Assembly (NCBI GenBank): GCA_902729315.2
Contig: LR746267.1
Location: 1,479,501 to 1,543,500, forward strand
Length of the DNA: 64,000 bases
Origin: Spirodela intermedia
Taxonomy: Eukaryota; Streptophyta; Magnoliopsida; Alismatales; Araceae
Direction of reading: 5' to 3'
The notes beneath the pieces were generated by a model. That model was not told the DNA's origin. It worked only from the letters and a program-made list of their open reading frames with translations, and ran no database searches. Position 1 is the first letter of the stretch. The number at the start of each line of letters is the position of its first letter. Positions 33,680 to 44,139 of this stretch are shown here, one piece after another. Both the position numbers and the translations under genes were made by a program.

Positions 33680-34964
33680 ATATGGTGCTACTCCTTGCGC
33701 ACCAGGCAGATTGGCGTAGCCTTAGGGCCTCTGTACCTTACGTGCGAAATGAACATCTTACACTTTGCTCTCTTCTGCTATTAATAATTAATTTCTTCGT
33801 CATGACAAAACAGTACCAGAGTATCTGACTATTATTTTCTCACGTGTATCTGAACTGCGAAGTTTCCGCTTTCAGAAGCCGCTGAGTTTAGTCTCATTTT
33901 CTCGCTCTGTGCGCGTATATCCGTATTTATACCTAGATCCTATCTCTTTAGGAATCCCCATGATAATCGAAGTACGCTGAGATTTCCTTTCTTAATCTCG
34001 TCAACATTATTTCATCGGTGAAACGATAAGCAGCTGGCTGCCACTTACCCTTCTGATCTTAATCCCCCGCGTACAGACAGGACGTTGGACACGAGCGGGA
34101 AATGTTATCCACGTCTACCCATGTGTCTGTCGCGCCTAGGTCGTACAATGCCATTCGTAGGGTGTTTTTCCCCTGAAAACCGTCCACTGTTGAATATTAT
34201 CCGGGAGGCACGACCAGTTCATCCGATTCTACGCGTATCTGCACGTCATGTTGAGATCTTTCGCTCCTTAGTATGTTAGTGGCCACAGTTTCTAGAAGAA
34301 CCTCATTAATGCCGGGGAAGAAATGCTGCGCGGTTGATCGACGGGAAGCTACAAAAATGACGACTTCGTTCCAGGGGATGGATTTGATCCGCGACCTGCA
34401 CTCAGATTTGCTGTTAATGGGCTCTACAGAAGTTTTGACGGAGATTAAATTATATCAACAGCACGTGGCTTCCCCGATGGTAGTTTCATAAAGAGGAGAT
34501 GAGGAGGGTGGTAGGGTGCCATCGCGTAGCCTACTCCTATTCCAAACTTCAGAAATTGAATAGAACAAACCTATTAAGCATAATTAGGTCGGAGTCTTCC
34601 TAGTGTGTTTTTCAACATCAGATTGTGGGAATTTTGAACATCCGAAACTGACCTGCATTAGCCAACCGAGGGAGAGTATGCTTGGAGATGGAATGAAGAA
34701 TTTGCAGTCAGCGGATTAGGGTCGACCTGCATCCGAGTAGAAAGTTATCCCGTCAACTTGTTAAAACTTGCCTGGATACGAAGGACACCGATTCGTCTAC
34801 CGGCCTGAAGCCCACAAAGGAGCGGCGTCACCAGAAGTCTGTTGTATCCTAAAACCAGCCATGACCGGTTAGCTGCATGCTCGTGCTGTAATCGGTTACG
34901 ATTTTAAAGATCGAGGAAACCCACTTGCGCTGAGGTATGGGAGAAGCATTTGGCGGGTTAAGCG
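33680..34964. other. 3' flank, partly repeated in inverted form at 38.1-38.4 kb
   Basis: No gene is supported. The block 34,070-34,345 matches, diverged, the reverse complement of 38,130-38,400; shared text includes TGTGTCTGTC and GTTAGTGG(C/A)CACAGTT. The short open frames at 34,085-34,279 and 34,273-34,491 fall in this duplicated flank and are not conserved as proteins, so I do not call them genes. Confidence 0.65.
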
Positions 34965-35370
34965 TTGTAAGCTATGGTGCGTTTCTGATCAATATAGCAT
35001 AACCGATGGTTATCTTCTCCTGTTGCAACTCTTTGGGGAACCAAAAGTTGTAATCAGAAGGTGATCTTATTCCCTATTTCACCTTCAATCTTTCCCAGGC
35101 TTCGAGTTTTGAAACACCCAACTTGTATCGGTACCATGCTTGAAAGCTGTTCGGAATGACCCGCTCTATTGGCGATGGCATAAGCAAATGAGATTTTACA
35201 GGCAAGCAACTCTACGCATTTCCAGGTGGTCGTCAGCGATTAGTTTAACACGACTTGATATTAGGGCAAAAAGTTTATTTTCAGACCTCCACGTTCCTTT
35301 TCAACTCTCACAATGATCAATACCAGACTTTGATGTGAATAGGCGTTTCAAATAGTGCTATATTGGTGTT
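34965..35370. repeat. Promoter-flank fossil related to 48,025-48,480
   Basis: A diverged copy of 48,025-48,480, with common text such as GCTTGAAAGCTGTTCGGAATGACCC and CGACTTGATATTAGGGCAAA. At 48.5 kb this flank leads into an antimicrobial-peptide promoter and pseudogene. Here it breaks off into AT-rich DNA just after AGTGCTATATTGGTG. A gene copy was probably lost here. Confidence 0.7.
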
Positions 35371-37399
35371 TAGGAGGATATTGTTTGCATCTAAAAAAAT
35401 AACTTTAACTATTAAATTCTGATTTTTTTGCGAATAAGGGCAGATTTAAGGGAAAAAATGTCAAGTATATTAATATATAATTAAGAGATGCTAAAAGTAT
35501 AAACCTATTATCAAAGTCTGTAAAAATCGTACATTAAGCATTTATTTTAGGTAATTAATCTAATGTATGATTTGTGTGATTTTTCATTGAATAAAAATGG
35601 TTTAACATGATCTAAAGCATCAAATAAACTAAATATGCGTTACTTATCACAAACAAAATGACATGTTGTCACTTCTGTAGATGAGAAGAGATCAATACAT
35701 TAACCTCAACACGTGAATATTCTAAGTAGACATTTTCTGAATTAAAATTTGTATTGATGATACTGATTCTTTTGAGTATCTGAAAGGTACATGTTACTTA
35801 ACTTTATAAAGACCATCTTTAAATCCATTTCATCACTCCCTATCAACATTGAGTTTTCACATTCAAGTAGAAAAATTCTAGTGAGTAAGAGATGAAGTGC
35901 CTTAAGACAACTGATGATAGAATTGTATGAGAATTAATAAAAAGGAAGACAAAAAGCCTAAAGACTTATGGCGAAGGTGCACAAATCCTAAAGAGAAAAA
36001 GGTATTCTTAGAATCTATTAACAATTGAAGAAAGTCAGTCATCCACTTTGAATTATTATTATGTATGAAAATCTATCTAAATAATCCTTTCGATTTACAA
36101 TCATTATCTATACACTTTAAACTTTTTCTTAAAATATTTTAGATTGAAAATTCTTTTACATTCTTGGTATCATTGAAATTCTTTAAAAACTGCTTCTAAA
36201 CTAGGTTTTGTAGAACATTACATGTGGAGGCACAATCTTAAAATTTCCCTCTGATTTAATGGCTGACAATGGAATTCTCTCTTTCGACACTCAAGAAACC
36301 TGATGAAACTAGATGGTATACAGAAATTTTAAGAAAACATTGATGTGATTACACAAGTGGAAAAGCTAGACAAGGATGAAATAGTGAATATTAAACTTAG
36401 GCACAGAAACTAGTAACAAGGTATGCATTTTATGGATCTTCATTTTAGGAGGTCCTACTATCAAAATGTTTTCTCATAACGAAGAAAGGGGTGACTGATT
36501 TTTTAGATCTAATAGGTGCTTTGATGACAATCACAACATATGGGGTATTAAACTTGATTAATTAAGTATTAGTTGGAAAAATTTATTACTAAGAAAACCA
36601 TATATATTTATAATTATATTAAGATGGCATACTAATTTGTGCATATAGATTTGAATGTTTCAAATTAAACAGTAGTGTGTAATTTATTTATTTTAATTGA
36701 TTTCAGTTTGAAAGAATACTTGATGTAATTATTAGGCTCATATTAATTTTAAATTGGCTTCATTATTTGGCCTGAATTTAAGTTAAAATTATTTTTGTTA
36801 CTGTGCCGGAATACAAGTTTAATTTGAGTTAATTTGGGGCTTGGATTTAAGATGAATTAATTTGATTATTGTGCCTTATATTTCAGCAGTATTGGAACGA
36901 AGGAAATATTCTGACTAAAACCATTACAAAGACCAACCTGTTTTTCAATCCTATAAAGATCTTAAAATAAAGTGCAAAAATAAGCTTGAAAATTAAATTC
37001 TCTCTCATTCTCTTAATACTAAATTCTCTCTTGTTTTTTACGAATAACATTCCTTCTCTCATGTTAAACGTTCTCTCTTTCTCGCTCTCTTATTCAATGA
37101 TGTGCCTCGTGGTTTAGATGAACCTGACATAAAATGACTACTAAGAAACCAGTGCCGAGAAAAACAGAACGAACGGGGCAGAGAAGCAAACGGTGAAGGA
37201 TTTAAGGGCAGTGAGATGGACATTTTTACTGTGTTTGCAACTGCCAGCCACTAGGCTACCACCAATTCGAACTGAGCAATGCGGCAGTCGCCAAGTTTGA
37301 TTTCGATCAAGAAACCTCTGTTATGCTTCGCTGTTGCATGCGCGTCTTGGTTACCTTGTTGGGAAGCGTAAATTTTCTTGTCTAGTATCCAGCCGGAAA
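35371..37399. other. AT-rich stretch, no gene seen
   Basis: About 2 kb of AT-rich DNA between GC-richer cluster sequences. It begins exactly where the 34,965 flank stops matching its paralogue, so it is probably an insertion or its remains. I could not recognise transposon domains or terminal repeats. Confidence 0.5.
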
Positions 37400-38900
37400 C
37401 TCTGAGATGTGTACTGAAGGGCTACTTCCCTCATATACTTGTATAGTCGAGTAGGACCAGGCTGTCAGCCCATATTAAGAGCATATGTTTGTAGCATGTA
37501 GAATAGACAGCAGTCCAGCGCCATTCAATCCGGGTTGGGCATCCGCACCAATAGTGGCTGCCTATTTATTCCCTGTACGTTGTTTGACACGAAAAAAGCA
37601 GATAAGCTTCATTGTGTGAAGGTCAATTTAATATAAGAGCAAATGAAGCAAGTTCTATTGACTTCCGAGTATTCTAATTATTGCCTAGAATCAATTCAAC
37701 GGTAAGGCTCGGATGAGCAGCCAACAGAAACAGCCATATTGCATGTCTGATGGGACAATCCTTTGGAGCACGTGTGTTCAGTAAATTAACCTTGCAACTA
37801 CATAGTCCAAACTACAATTGATGAAGAAGATCAAGCACTTCTCTTCTCATACTTACACTTTAAAGATGGAAAAGATGAAACCTTCTTACCTATTAAACAA
37901 AGTAAAAAAAAATAAAATATAACAGGAAAGTTTAGGATCAACTGGGATAAAAATAATAAGAGGAATTTGTTCTGATCCAACGCTGGAAAAAAGGAGAATA
38001 TAGCCTTCTAAAGCCTGCAAGAGGGTTATTAGAAGGCAAATTGACCACAACGTCAAGAAAAAGTCCAAACAAACGGACCATGAGACGTGTGTCCTTGAAT
38101 TAAACAATATGAAGGGTCTTCTTGCGTCCCATTGATGAGCCATGCAGCATTCCTTTCCGGTCATTAACGAATCTCATCAAGCAACTGTGTCCACTAACTT
38201 CGTAAGGAGCAAAAGATATGAACACTTGGCGTATAGACGCATGGTATCTACGTTTCTCGTGTCTCGAGAGTAGTGTAAAAAGGTCCCCTCCTTCCCCACA
38301 CCTCCGTAGTATGACCTACGTGTGACAGACACAGGGGGAGACCTGGGTAACATTTTGCCACTCGCGTTCAACATTATCCTATCGTCTCGCGGAAGTCGAC
38401 GCTCGGGAAGTAGCCAGGAGGGTGAATGGCAGCAAGCCACCTAACGTTTAGATATGATAGCGTTAACGAGATCAAATAAGGAAATCTTCAGTTACTTTGA
38501 ATATGACTTGGTATTTAACAACTAAGAAAGCTTAAGATGAAATAAACAGCTCTCGATGGAAAAACACATTTCGATGCTGATTTATTCATGAAGTAACTTC
38601 CACGACCATTAACTTTTATTCTGCGATGCCCAGCTGGCTCTCTGAAATAATATAAAGTTAATTGGCAAAATAATACAAAGTTCGTCCTGTGGAACGGTAT
38701 CACACGACTCTGAGCGTTTGGCCCAGCTGAACCGACCGCGGTGGTCGAAATGAGCAATAGGAGGGCAGCAGCGACCGCTGTTGACGGGATCCCGTTTCTG
38801 CTCCCATGTCGTCTGCTGGACAAGGTAGAGAGTTTGAGGCTTCGCAAGAGGCGATCGTCAACTTCGAGGTGGGGTTTTTTCAGAGCGGTGCGGAGTTTTC
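37400..38900 (-). repeat. Inverted, decayed copy of an antimicrobial-peptide locus and its flank
   Basis: On the minus strand, 38,400-38,130 matches 34,070-34,345, and 37,590-37,400 matches about 42,170-42,350 (common text CGTACAGGGAATAAATA and GAGGGA-GTAGC). Both matched segments lie downstream of antimicrobial-peptide genes or relics in the plus orientation. The block thus looks like an inverted paralogue whose coding part has almost gone; its remaining 5' end is annotated at 38,720-38,807. Confidence 0.65.
38720..38807 (-). pseudogene. MiAMP1-type signal-peptide relic, unit 1
   Basis: On the minus strand an ATG at 38,807 is followed, one base out of frame, by sequence encoding AVAAALLLLISTTAVGSA. 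Composition and length match the signal peptides of the cluster, and the DNA resembles the same segment of the 48,715 pseudogene (GCTGC...CTCCT...TGCTCAT). No cysteine-bearing mature domain follows. The position at the head of the inverted flank block supports the call. It could instead be a chance hydrophobic frame. Confidence 0.45.
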
Positions 38901-39124
38901 TGAGTTCCTCTTTGCGTGAATTCAAGTAGGATGGCGCAAAACTTCGGCGAGTTATAGACTTAACTTTGGGCGCCTGTCCTGGATGCGAACTTCAGCCTCT
39001 GTGCCACAAAGTGAGTCGTCCTTTTTTCTGGATTTACAGGACTCCACGACACGGTCTTTCTTTGTCGAACACGTCTTCCCTCGGGAATGCTCAGAAGATA
39101 TCATCTTGCACATGTCTTTAATGA

Positions 39125-39598
39125 ATCTGGACTTGAGTTATTGTGGCCATTAAATCAGTAAAATTTCTTGGAGATTTTCTGCAAAGTGGGCTATAGATGA
39201 TGTAGGAGCTTCAAATGTTAAATCTTTGTAAGGTTACATAAATTCCTGTCCATGTTTATAAGAAGATATTTGATGAATTAGATTATTACTTCAATTTTAG
39301 CAGCAATACTCATCAAATATAACATCATGGTGAATCAATAATTTATTTCTTGAAGGATTATATAAATGATAACTCTTAATCTCATCACTATAGCTAAGAA
39401 AAATACATTTGTTACTCTTCTTTTCCATTTAGCTATAATCATCAGTATCAATTAATGAATATGAAATACAACCAAAGATTTTTAAATGACCAATATTGGG
39501 CTTCTAATGATACTAGGTCTCATAAGGGGTCATATTCATGACTGTCTTACTAGGAGAAATATTCAAAAGATAAATAGTTGTTGCAACTACTTCACCCA
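39125..39598 (-). pseudogene. Ty1/Copia integrase C-terminal relic, unit 1
   Basis: The minus strand reads, with a few stops, GEVVATTIYLLNISPSKTV then MTPYET, PNIGHLKIFGCISYS, KKSNKCIFLSYSDEIKSYHL and HHDVIFDE. This is the usual run of text from the Copia integrase end into the region before RT. It breaks off at 39,599, where the GA array begins. Confidence 0.82.
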
Positions 39599-39689
<91 letters not shown>

Positions 39690-39696
39690 AAGAGAA

Positions 39697-39741
<45 letters not shown>

Positions 39742-39762
39742 AAGAGAGAGAGAGAAAGAGAA

Positions 39763-39823
<61 letters not shown>

Positions 39824-39874
39824 AAGAGAAAGAGAGAGAGAGAGAGAAAGAGAGAATAACATAGCGGAGGGGGG

Positions 39875-39924
<50 letters not shown>

Positions 39925-40040
39925 AGAAAGGGAGAGAGAATAACAGAGCGGAGGGGGGAGAGAGCGAGAGAGAATAACAGAACGGAGGGGGGGAGAGAGA
40001 ACGAGAGAGAATAATAGCGCAGATGGGGGGAGAGAGTGAG
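39599..40040. repeat. GA microsatellite with higher-order repeat, unit 1
   Basis: About 250 bp of GA/GAAA repeats are followed by four variants of a unit containing GAGAATAACA-AGCGGAGGGGGG, starting near 39,849, 39,933, 39,967 and 40,004. Long open frames of Arg/Glu or Leu/Ser here are repeat artefacts. Unit 1 has one more GA dinucleotide than unit 2, in the run near 39,890-39,920. Confidence 0.9.
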
Positions 40041-40292
40041 ACAGACCGCTAGTATTTGCGCTGCGGTCATAGTAAAAACGAGATAACTAAATACGGTTTG
40101 GTCCATAGGTTACGTAGATACGTAGATCTTAAACCGTGTCGGACAGAAATGGCGATCCAAAGCCCGGAAATGATCGCATACATTCGTATAATTTTATCTA
40201 CACGATAATCTTATTAGAACAACCTATGGAGCAGCACCAGCCTCTTATTTTCCTTCATCATCCATCCAGAACAGAGGAAGATCCAGCGCGCG
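40041..40292. other. 3' flank of the 40,293 pseudogene
   Basis: No gene seen. Parts match 49,590-49,650 and 49,768-49,830 (the 3' flank of the gene at 49,900), for example a CGATAATCTTA stretch and a CCTCTTATTT stretch, as expected for the 3' side of a paralogue. Confidence 0.55.
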
Positions 40293-40615
40293 TTAGCAGA
40301 GCATCCTCACGCTGCCGTTGCGGACGCAGCTGCTGGTGTCCATGTCGTGACGGTCGGGAAGCTCGCGGCTAGCACAGTTGGAGAAAGCGTAGAGCTCGGC
40401 CGCTGCCCCTCCGTGTACACAAAGTGAAAGCCGCCGGTGTAAACGCCGAGGTTGAAGCACCCGCAGCCGTTGATGTCCTTGCTCTTTCCGCTGCATCCAG
40501 GCCCCTCGAATACCGTGAAGGTACTCGCCAATGCCGGCATGACGGATGTGGCCAGTATGAAGACGACGATGATGGCCGCTCCAAAGGTCTACTGAGGGTG
40601 GGTGCTCCCGGCCAT
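40293..40615 (-). pseudogene. MiAMP1-type pseudogene, unit 1 (stop plus frameshift)
   Basis: A close paralogue of the gene at 31,730. The ATG is at 40,615. Codon 9, glutamine in the intact gene, is TAG (40,589-40,591). A single-base deletion after the TEG codons, near 40,403-40,412, throws the second half out of frame; in its own frame the end still reads AAELYAFSNCASRELPDR and finishes with cysteine. Both lesions are also present at 58,461-58,783, so they predate the 18-kb duplication. A TATA box remains at 40,723-40,732, but the ACGT palindrome of the intact copy is lost. Confidence 0.88.
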
Positions 40616-40784
40616 ATCCTTTATTTGCCGTCAATGGGAAGCCCTTTCTCCGGGAATAGGTCGACGGCTACGGGGATGTGAGGAGGGATCTGATCGCGAT
40701 GCAATGAGACGTGTTTTTGCATCTATTTATAGGACTTTCGTGGAGGTGCAGAGGATGAAGATAAGTTGCGTATTTTACGAATCA

Positions 40785-41760
40785 TCTTTCAGACGGCGAT
40801 AGGCGAAAGTCCACCGTTCGTCGTTCGGGGGAGTTTTTCCATTCTCATCTGTCGGCTTCTTAACGTTACTAGTCTTTTGCGTCGCCAGCTGCCGCTGTGG
40901 GTTTTTCGCAGACAGTTTTGTCGAACTTCTAATCCACCGAATACCCGATGACTTGTGCTCACGGATAACCTTTCATGACCACTCCGACAGAACACCCATT
41001 TGTAGGAGAATTTTGTCCCGGGAGTAGGAGATTCCGATTCGTTCGTTCTTAAAGCAATGCACCTTCTGGTTTCCACCATGTTTCAGCGCTACTTTACCCA
41101 GTACTCATCTGGTCAATATTGAACTCTCTTAAAATTTCGTTTCTAGTAGTATTTCTTTGGGCCACGCGTGCGTCTTGTAACGTTCATTCGACAGATGCTC
41201 CTTCAGACAAGTTGCCCTCATAGAATGTCGGCCATTCGCAGGTTTTCTATGAAGAGCTGCGCTGCTACGCTTTCAGATCATCCTAGGACTCATCGCTTCT
41301 GCCTCGTCGTTAATACGTAAAAATCTAGCATATAATCAGAAACGTAAAGTGCCGTTAAAAATGTTTGCCACTTTGAAAGGAATGAACCATTCAGAAGCAT
41401 GTACGATCCCAATACTCAACAATTCAACTTCGAACCAGACGTGAATGAATTGCATTGCGTTCAGCACGGATTGGTGAGTTTATGAAAGACTAGAAGTTCA
41501 ACAGGACCGGCTGAGAAGATTGTGGGCCATCACTAGACGTGAACGACTAGTGGTGTGAAAAGGCTACTGCGAACGGGCAAAGTTTTGATTGCAGGAAGGC
41601 CATATAGGTACGGTCAGTCGATTCTGGCTAACCGAGGTGTGCGAGACGAAACGTGACACACCGACCCTTTGTTCATGCATAAACCAGCTGAGAGTATGCG
41701 TTCTTTAGAGCACAACTAAATTTTCCCGGACCGTTTCGCTAATCGTCGAGAATGAAATGC
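40785..41760. other. Decayed copy of the bidirectional intergenic region
   Basis: Clearly related to 32,230-33,280, including the part equivalent to the 5' UTR of the 33,282 gene (CACAACTA-ATTTTCC). No gene is present. Similarity fades after about 41,760, where the plus-strand gene of the pair should start. Confidence 0.7.
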
Positions 41761-42052
41761 CACTCAACTCTAAGTTGTACGTTATGCCCACGGAAATCGG
41801 GGATTGTCCCGAATATTGACGTATAGACAAAGAAACTGAATGAGAACCGGGCCAAGAGAGGTTACCCACAAGCAATTCGCTTCCGATCTCGCGCGCATGA
41901 GTGAAACTTTGAGTCAACCCCTCCAGCATATTGGACGCAAATTCCCAGTGCCCAATATGAAGCACACAAAAGCAAGCTGGTCGGGGAACCGTAAAAAAAA
42001 GCTCATAGAGAACCTTCGGCGAATCTAAAACTAAATATAACGGAGGATAACA
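41761..42052. other. Unassigned sequence between promoter fossil and gene relic
   Basis: Nothing recognised. It occupies the place of the signal peptide and first half of the lost plus-strand gene. It carries short open frames on both strands with no family resemblance. Confidence 0.45.
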
Positions 42053-42154
42053 ACTTACACCGGCACCCCCTACGACGGCTCGTTAGTCGGCCTCAACAAG
42101 GAGTCCCTCAGTTACGGCCAGCACGATTTCAAGGACATCCATAGGATCTTCTGA
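42053..42154 (+). pseudogene. MiAMP1-type C-terminal relic lacking all cysteines, unit 1
   Basis: An open stretch of 33 codons ending in TGA aligns with the last third of the 48,715 pseudogene: TPYDGSLVGLNKESL against a SYCDGSSVSLHKET-type segment, then a DFK-I stretch. The three expected cysteines are replaced by Tyr (42,071-42,073), Tyr (42,113-42,115) and Phe (42,149-42,151), yet the spacing of 13 and 11 residues is exactly that of the family. The N-terminal two-thirds are missing, so this is a relic. Confidence 0.72.
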
Positions 42155-44054
42155 TCCTGCTTTCTGTCGCTAAAGTGTTTCGAGTAGTCAAACGTACAGG
42201 GAATAAATAATCAGCTAGTGTAGATGTGGGCGCACCAAGCCGTATTGGATGGCATAGGTCGGCTGCTTCCTGTAATCACAATGCGCTGATCGGCTAGTGT
42301 GCCACTCGTCCATATAAATAGATGAGGGACGTAGCTGTTCGGTGGTTTCATGTGTGAGGGGAGTGTAGGATGCACCCACCCGACTACGTGACCGCCACGG
42401 ACAGGACGCAGGCAGCACGAGATGAGGGACGATTGGTGAACGTAAGTCTCTGGTAAGCTTCGTAGATATCGCAGAAAGGAACAAATTTTTCCTGAGAGGA
42501 TTGTGCTACATTATTTCAAAATGTCGTATAACGGAAGCGTACTCGTAGTCACTGAGAAAGAAGAATAAAATTCAGTGTACGAACAATTCAACGATGTTTC
42601 AAATCATAATAGAGCATAAAAATATACATGAGAAGCCCTTAAACCGAAGAAGGAAAAAATATCAAAGACCAATCTGGAATAAAATTACAACTATCAACAG
42701 GATGGAGATAAAACTTGTGCTGCCTTGACTTAAGCCTAGTGATACCAGGATTACATCACCATGCTCATAGTAATAAGACTCTCGCTCGATCCAACAAGAC
42801 AGATGCTGTTAATCTGATTTTCTCGTAGAGAGAATTACGCTCCGGTTAGACACTTGTCTTCTTCCCACATTCGTTTTCTCTCGCTCCACTATTACAGCTT
42901 GCGCTTAGTGGCACAGTAAAAACCCAAGGACGCAGCCTCCTTCCCTTTGCCGCTCAAACCCCAGTGGCTTTCCACCCTCCTGGTGCTTGAGCAGGCGGAC
43001 ATGCTCTCTCGTTTTACTGGCTCGTCGTCTTCTTTCCCGCCGCGCCGCTCTCTGAGGGAAAGCAGACTGATACAGAGCCAAAAATGGACAGGATGCCGTA
43101 AACGGACTCCTGCCCGTTAAGCGAGCGACCACGAGCTAAAACGTGGCTCTTTCGGCTGAAAAAAATGGGCCAGGTGCGCATTAAGTGGGTCACATGCCCA
43201 ACAACTAACTAACCCAACATTCCGTGGAATGTGCCATGAACGAGACTGTTCGGAAATTACTTTCGTACGTCTGACGTTCTTACTTAGAGTGAAGTAAATG
43301 ATAAGACGAGTTGCGTCGTACGCTTCTAGATACTCGTCTTTGAGAATGTTGCGACTAGTTGACGATAAGCTTTTCGACTTGATCAAAATCATGAAATCAA
43401 ACGCTCGTTCGACGGACGGGCTGTGTCGCCCAGGTTAAGACAGGAGAACCCCCGACGCGCTCAATGTAACAAATTCCAATTGTAGGCAAGGTGACAGCTT
43501 AGAGCAGTCCCCGCCGGGGGCATTTGAAAAATAGTTGCTCCATGCAAAACTGTGAGCCGTGATTAAAGTAGCTCAACCACAGATGCGATCCCTAAAAGTA
43601 TATGTGCTGCTGTCATCAGCCCTGTCCTCCGTGGGAGAGATTCGGAGCGCTTGCATAATGTTTCGGCCGTTGCGCTCAGAATGCCCAATGTGGACAAGTT
43701 GGGTTCGCCGACATGCTCTGTTAAGAAGGCGCTGCCTAATCCGTCGAACGGGCAAACTCTTCCACGGAAATATTTTGAAGGAGCGTGAGATTTACTTCGT
43801 TGTCAACTTTAAATGAAAACCGGAAGGAATAAGGTGTCAACGGAGGAAAACGGAAAACGAGGCCCCGGTGGATTATGCGCCACCCACCCCTTTTCCATCC
43901 TTATTGCCTCCGAGGACATCTGCGACGAGGTCAAGGTCAACAAAACCCCGGCGAGAAGCTCGAGGAAGCCACAACTATGACGCTACTGCGGCAAACACCG
44001 AGCCTTCTCAATAAGCCGCGTCGGATCGCCATTGGAAAGAAAAGACGTAAACGA
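42155..44054. other. Intergenic stretch within unit 1, no gene supported
   Basis: The first 200 bp match the inverted block at 37.4-37.6 kb. A TATA-like ATATAAATAGATG lies near 42,311. The rest is of mixed composition with short open frames (43,117-43,392 minus, 43,559-43,816 plus, 43,875-44,096 plus) that show no domain, and I do not call them genes. Confidence 0.5.
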
Positions 44055-44139
44055 AAACTGAAAGCGGCGAAGACCACGTTTTCATTTCTTGTTTGACGAC
44101 GAAACGGCAGACGATGTTGAATGTATCCCAGGACTTGGC
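44055..44139 (+). promoter_or_regulatory. Orphan MiAMP1-type promoter fossil, unit 1
   Basis: Matches 48,511-48,595, the sequence just before the TATA box of the 48,715 pseudogene (shared TCTTGTTTGA-GACGAAACG and the CC-GGACTTGGC segment). The match stops at 44,139, exactly where the dispersed repeat shared with the window start begins. The repeat seems to have inserted into, and disconnected, this promoter. Confidence 0.65.

Noticed and set aside
34085-34491. Two short frames downstream of the 33,282 gene (also 52,255-52,661)
   Set aside because: The inverted paralogous segment at 38.1-38.4 kb does not preserve the protein frame, so selection on a product is not indicated.
39486-40106. Long Arg/Glu- or Leu/Ser-rich open frames on both strands (also 57,656-58,274)
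   Set aside because: They are translations of the GA/GAAA microsatellite, open in several frames because the repeat lacks stop codons.
43875-44096. 73-codon basic frame (also 62,043-62,264)
   Set aside because: No signal peptide, domain or paralogue support. The high Lys/Arg at its end comes from purine-rich DNA next to the promoter fossil.
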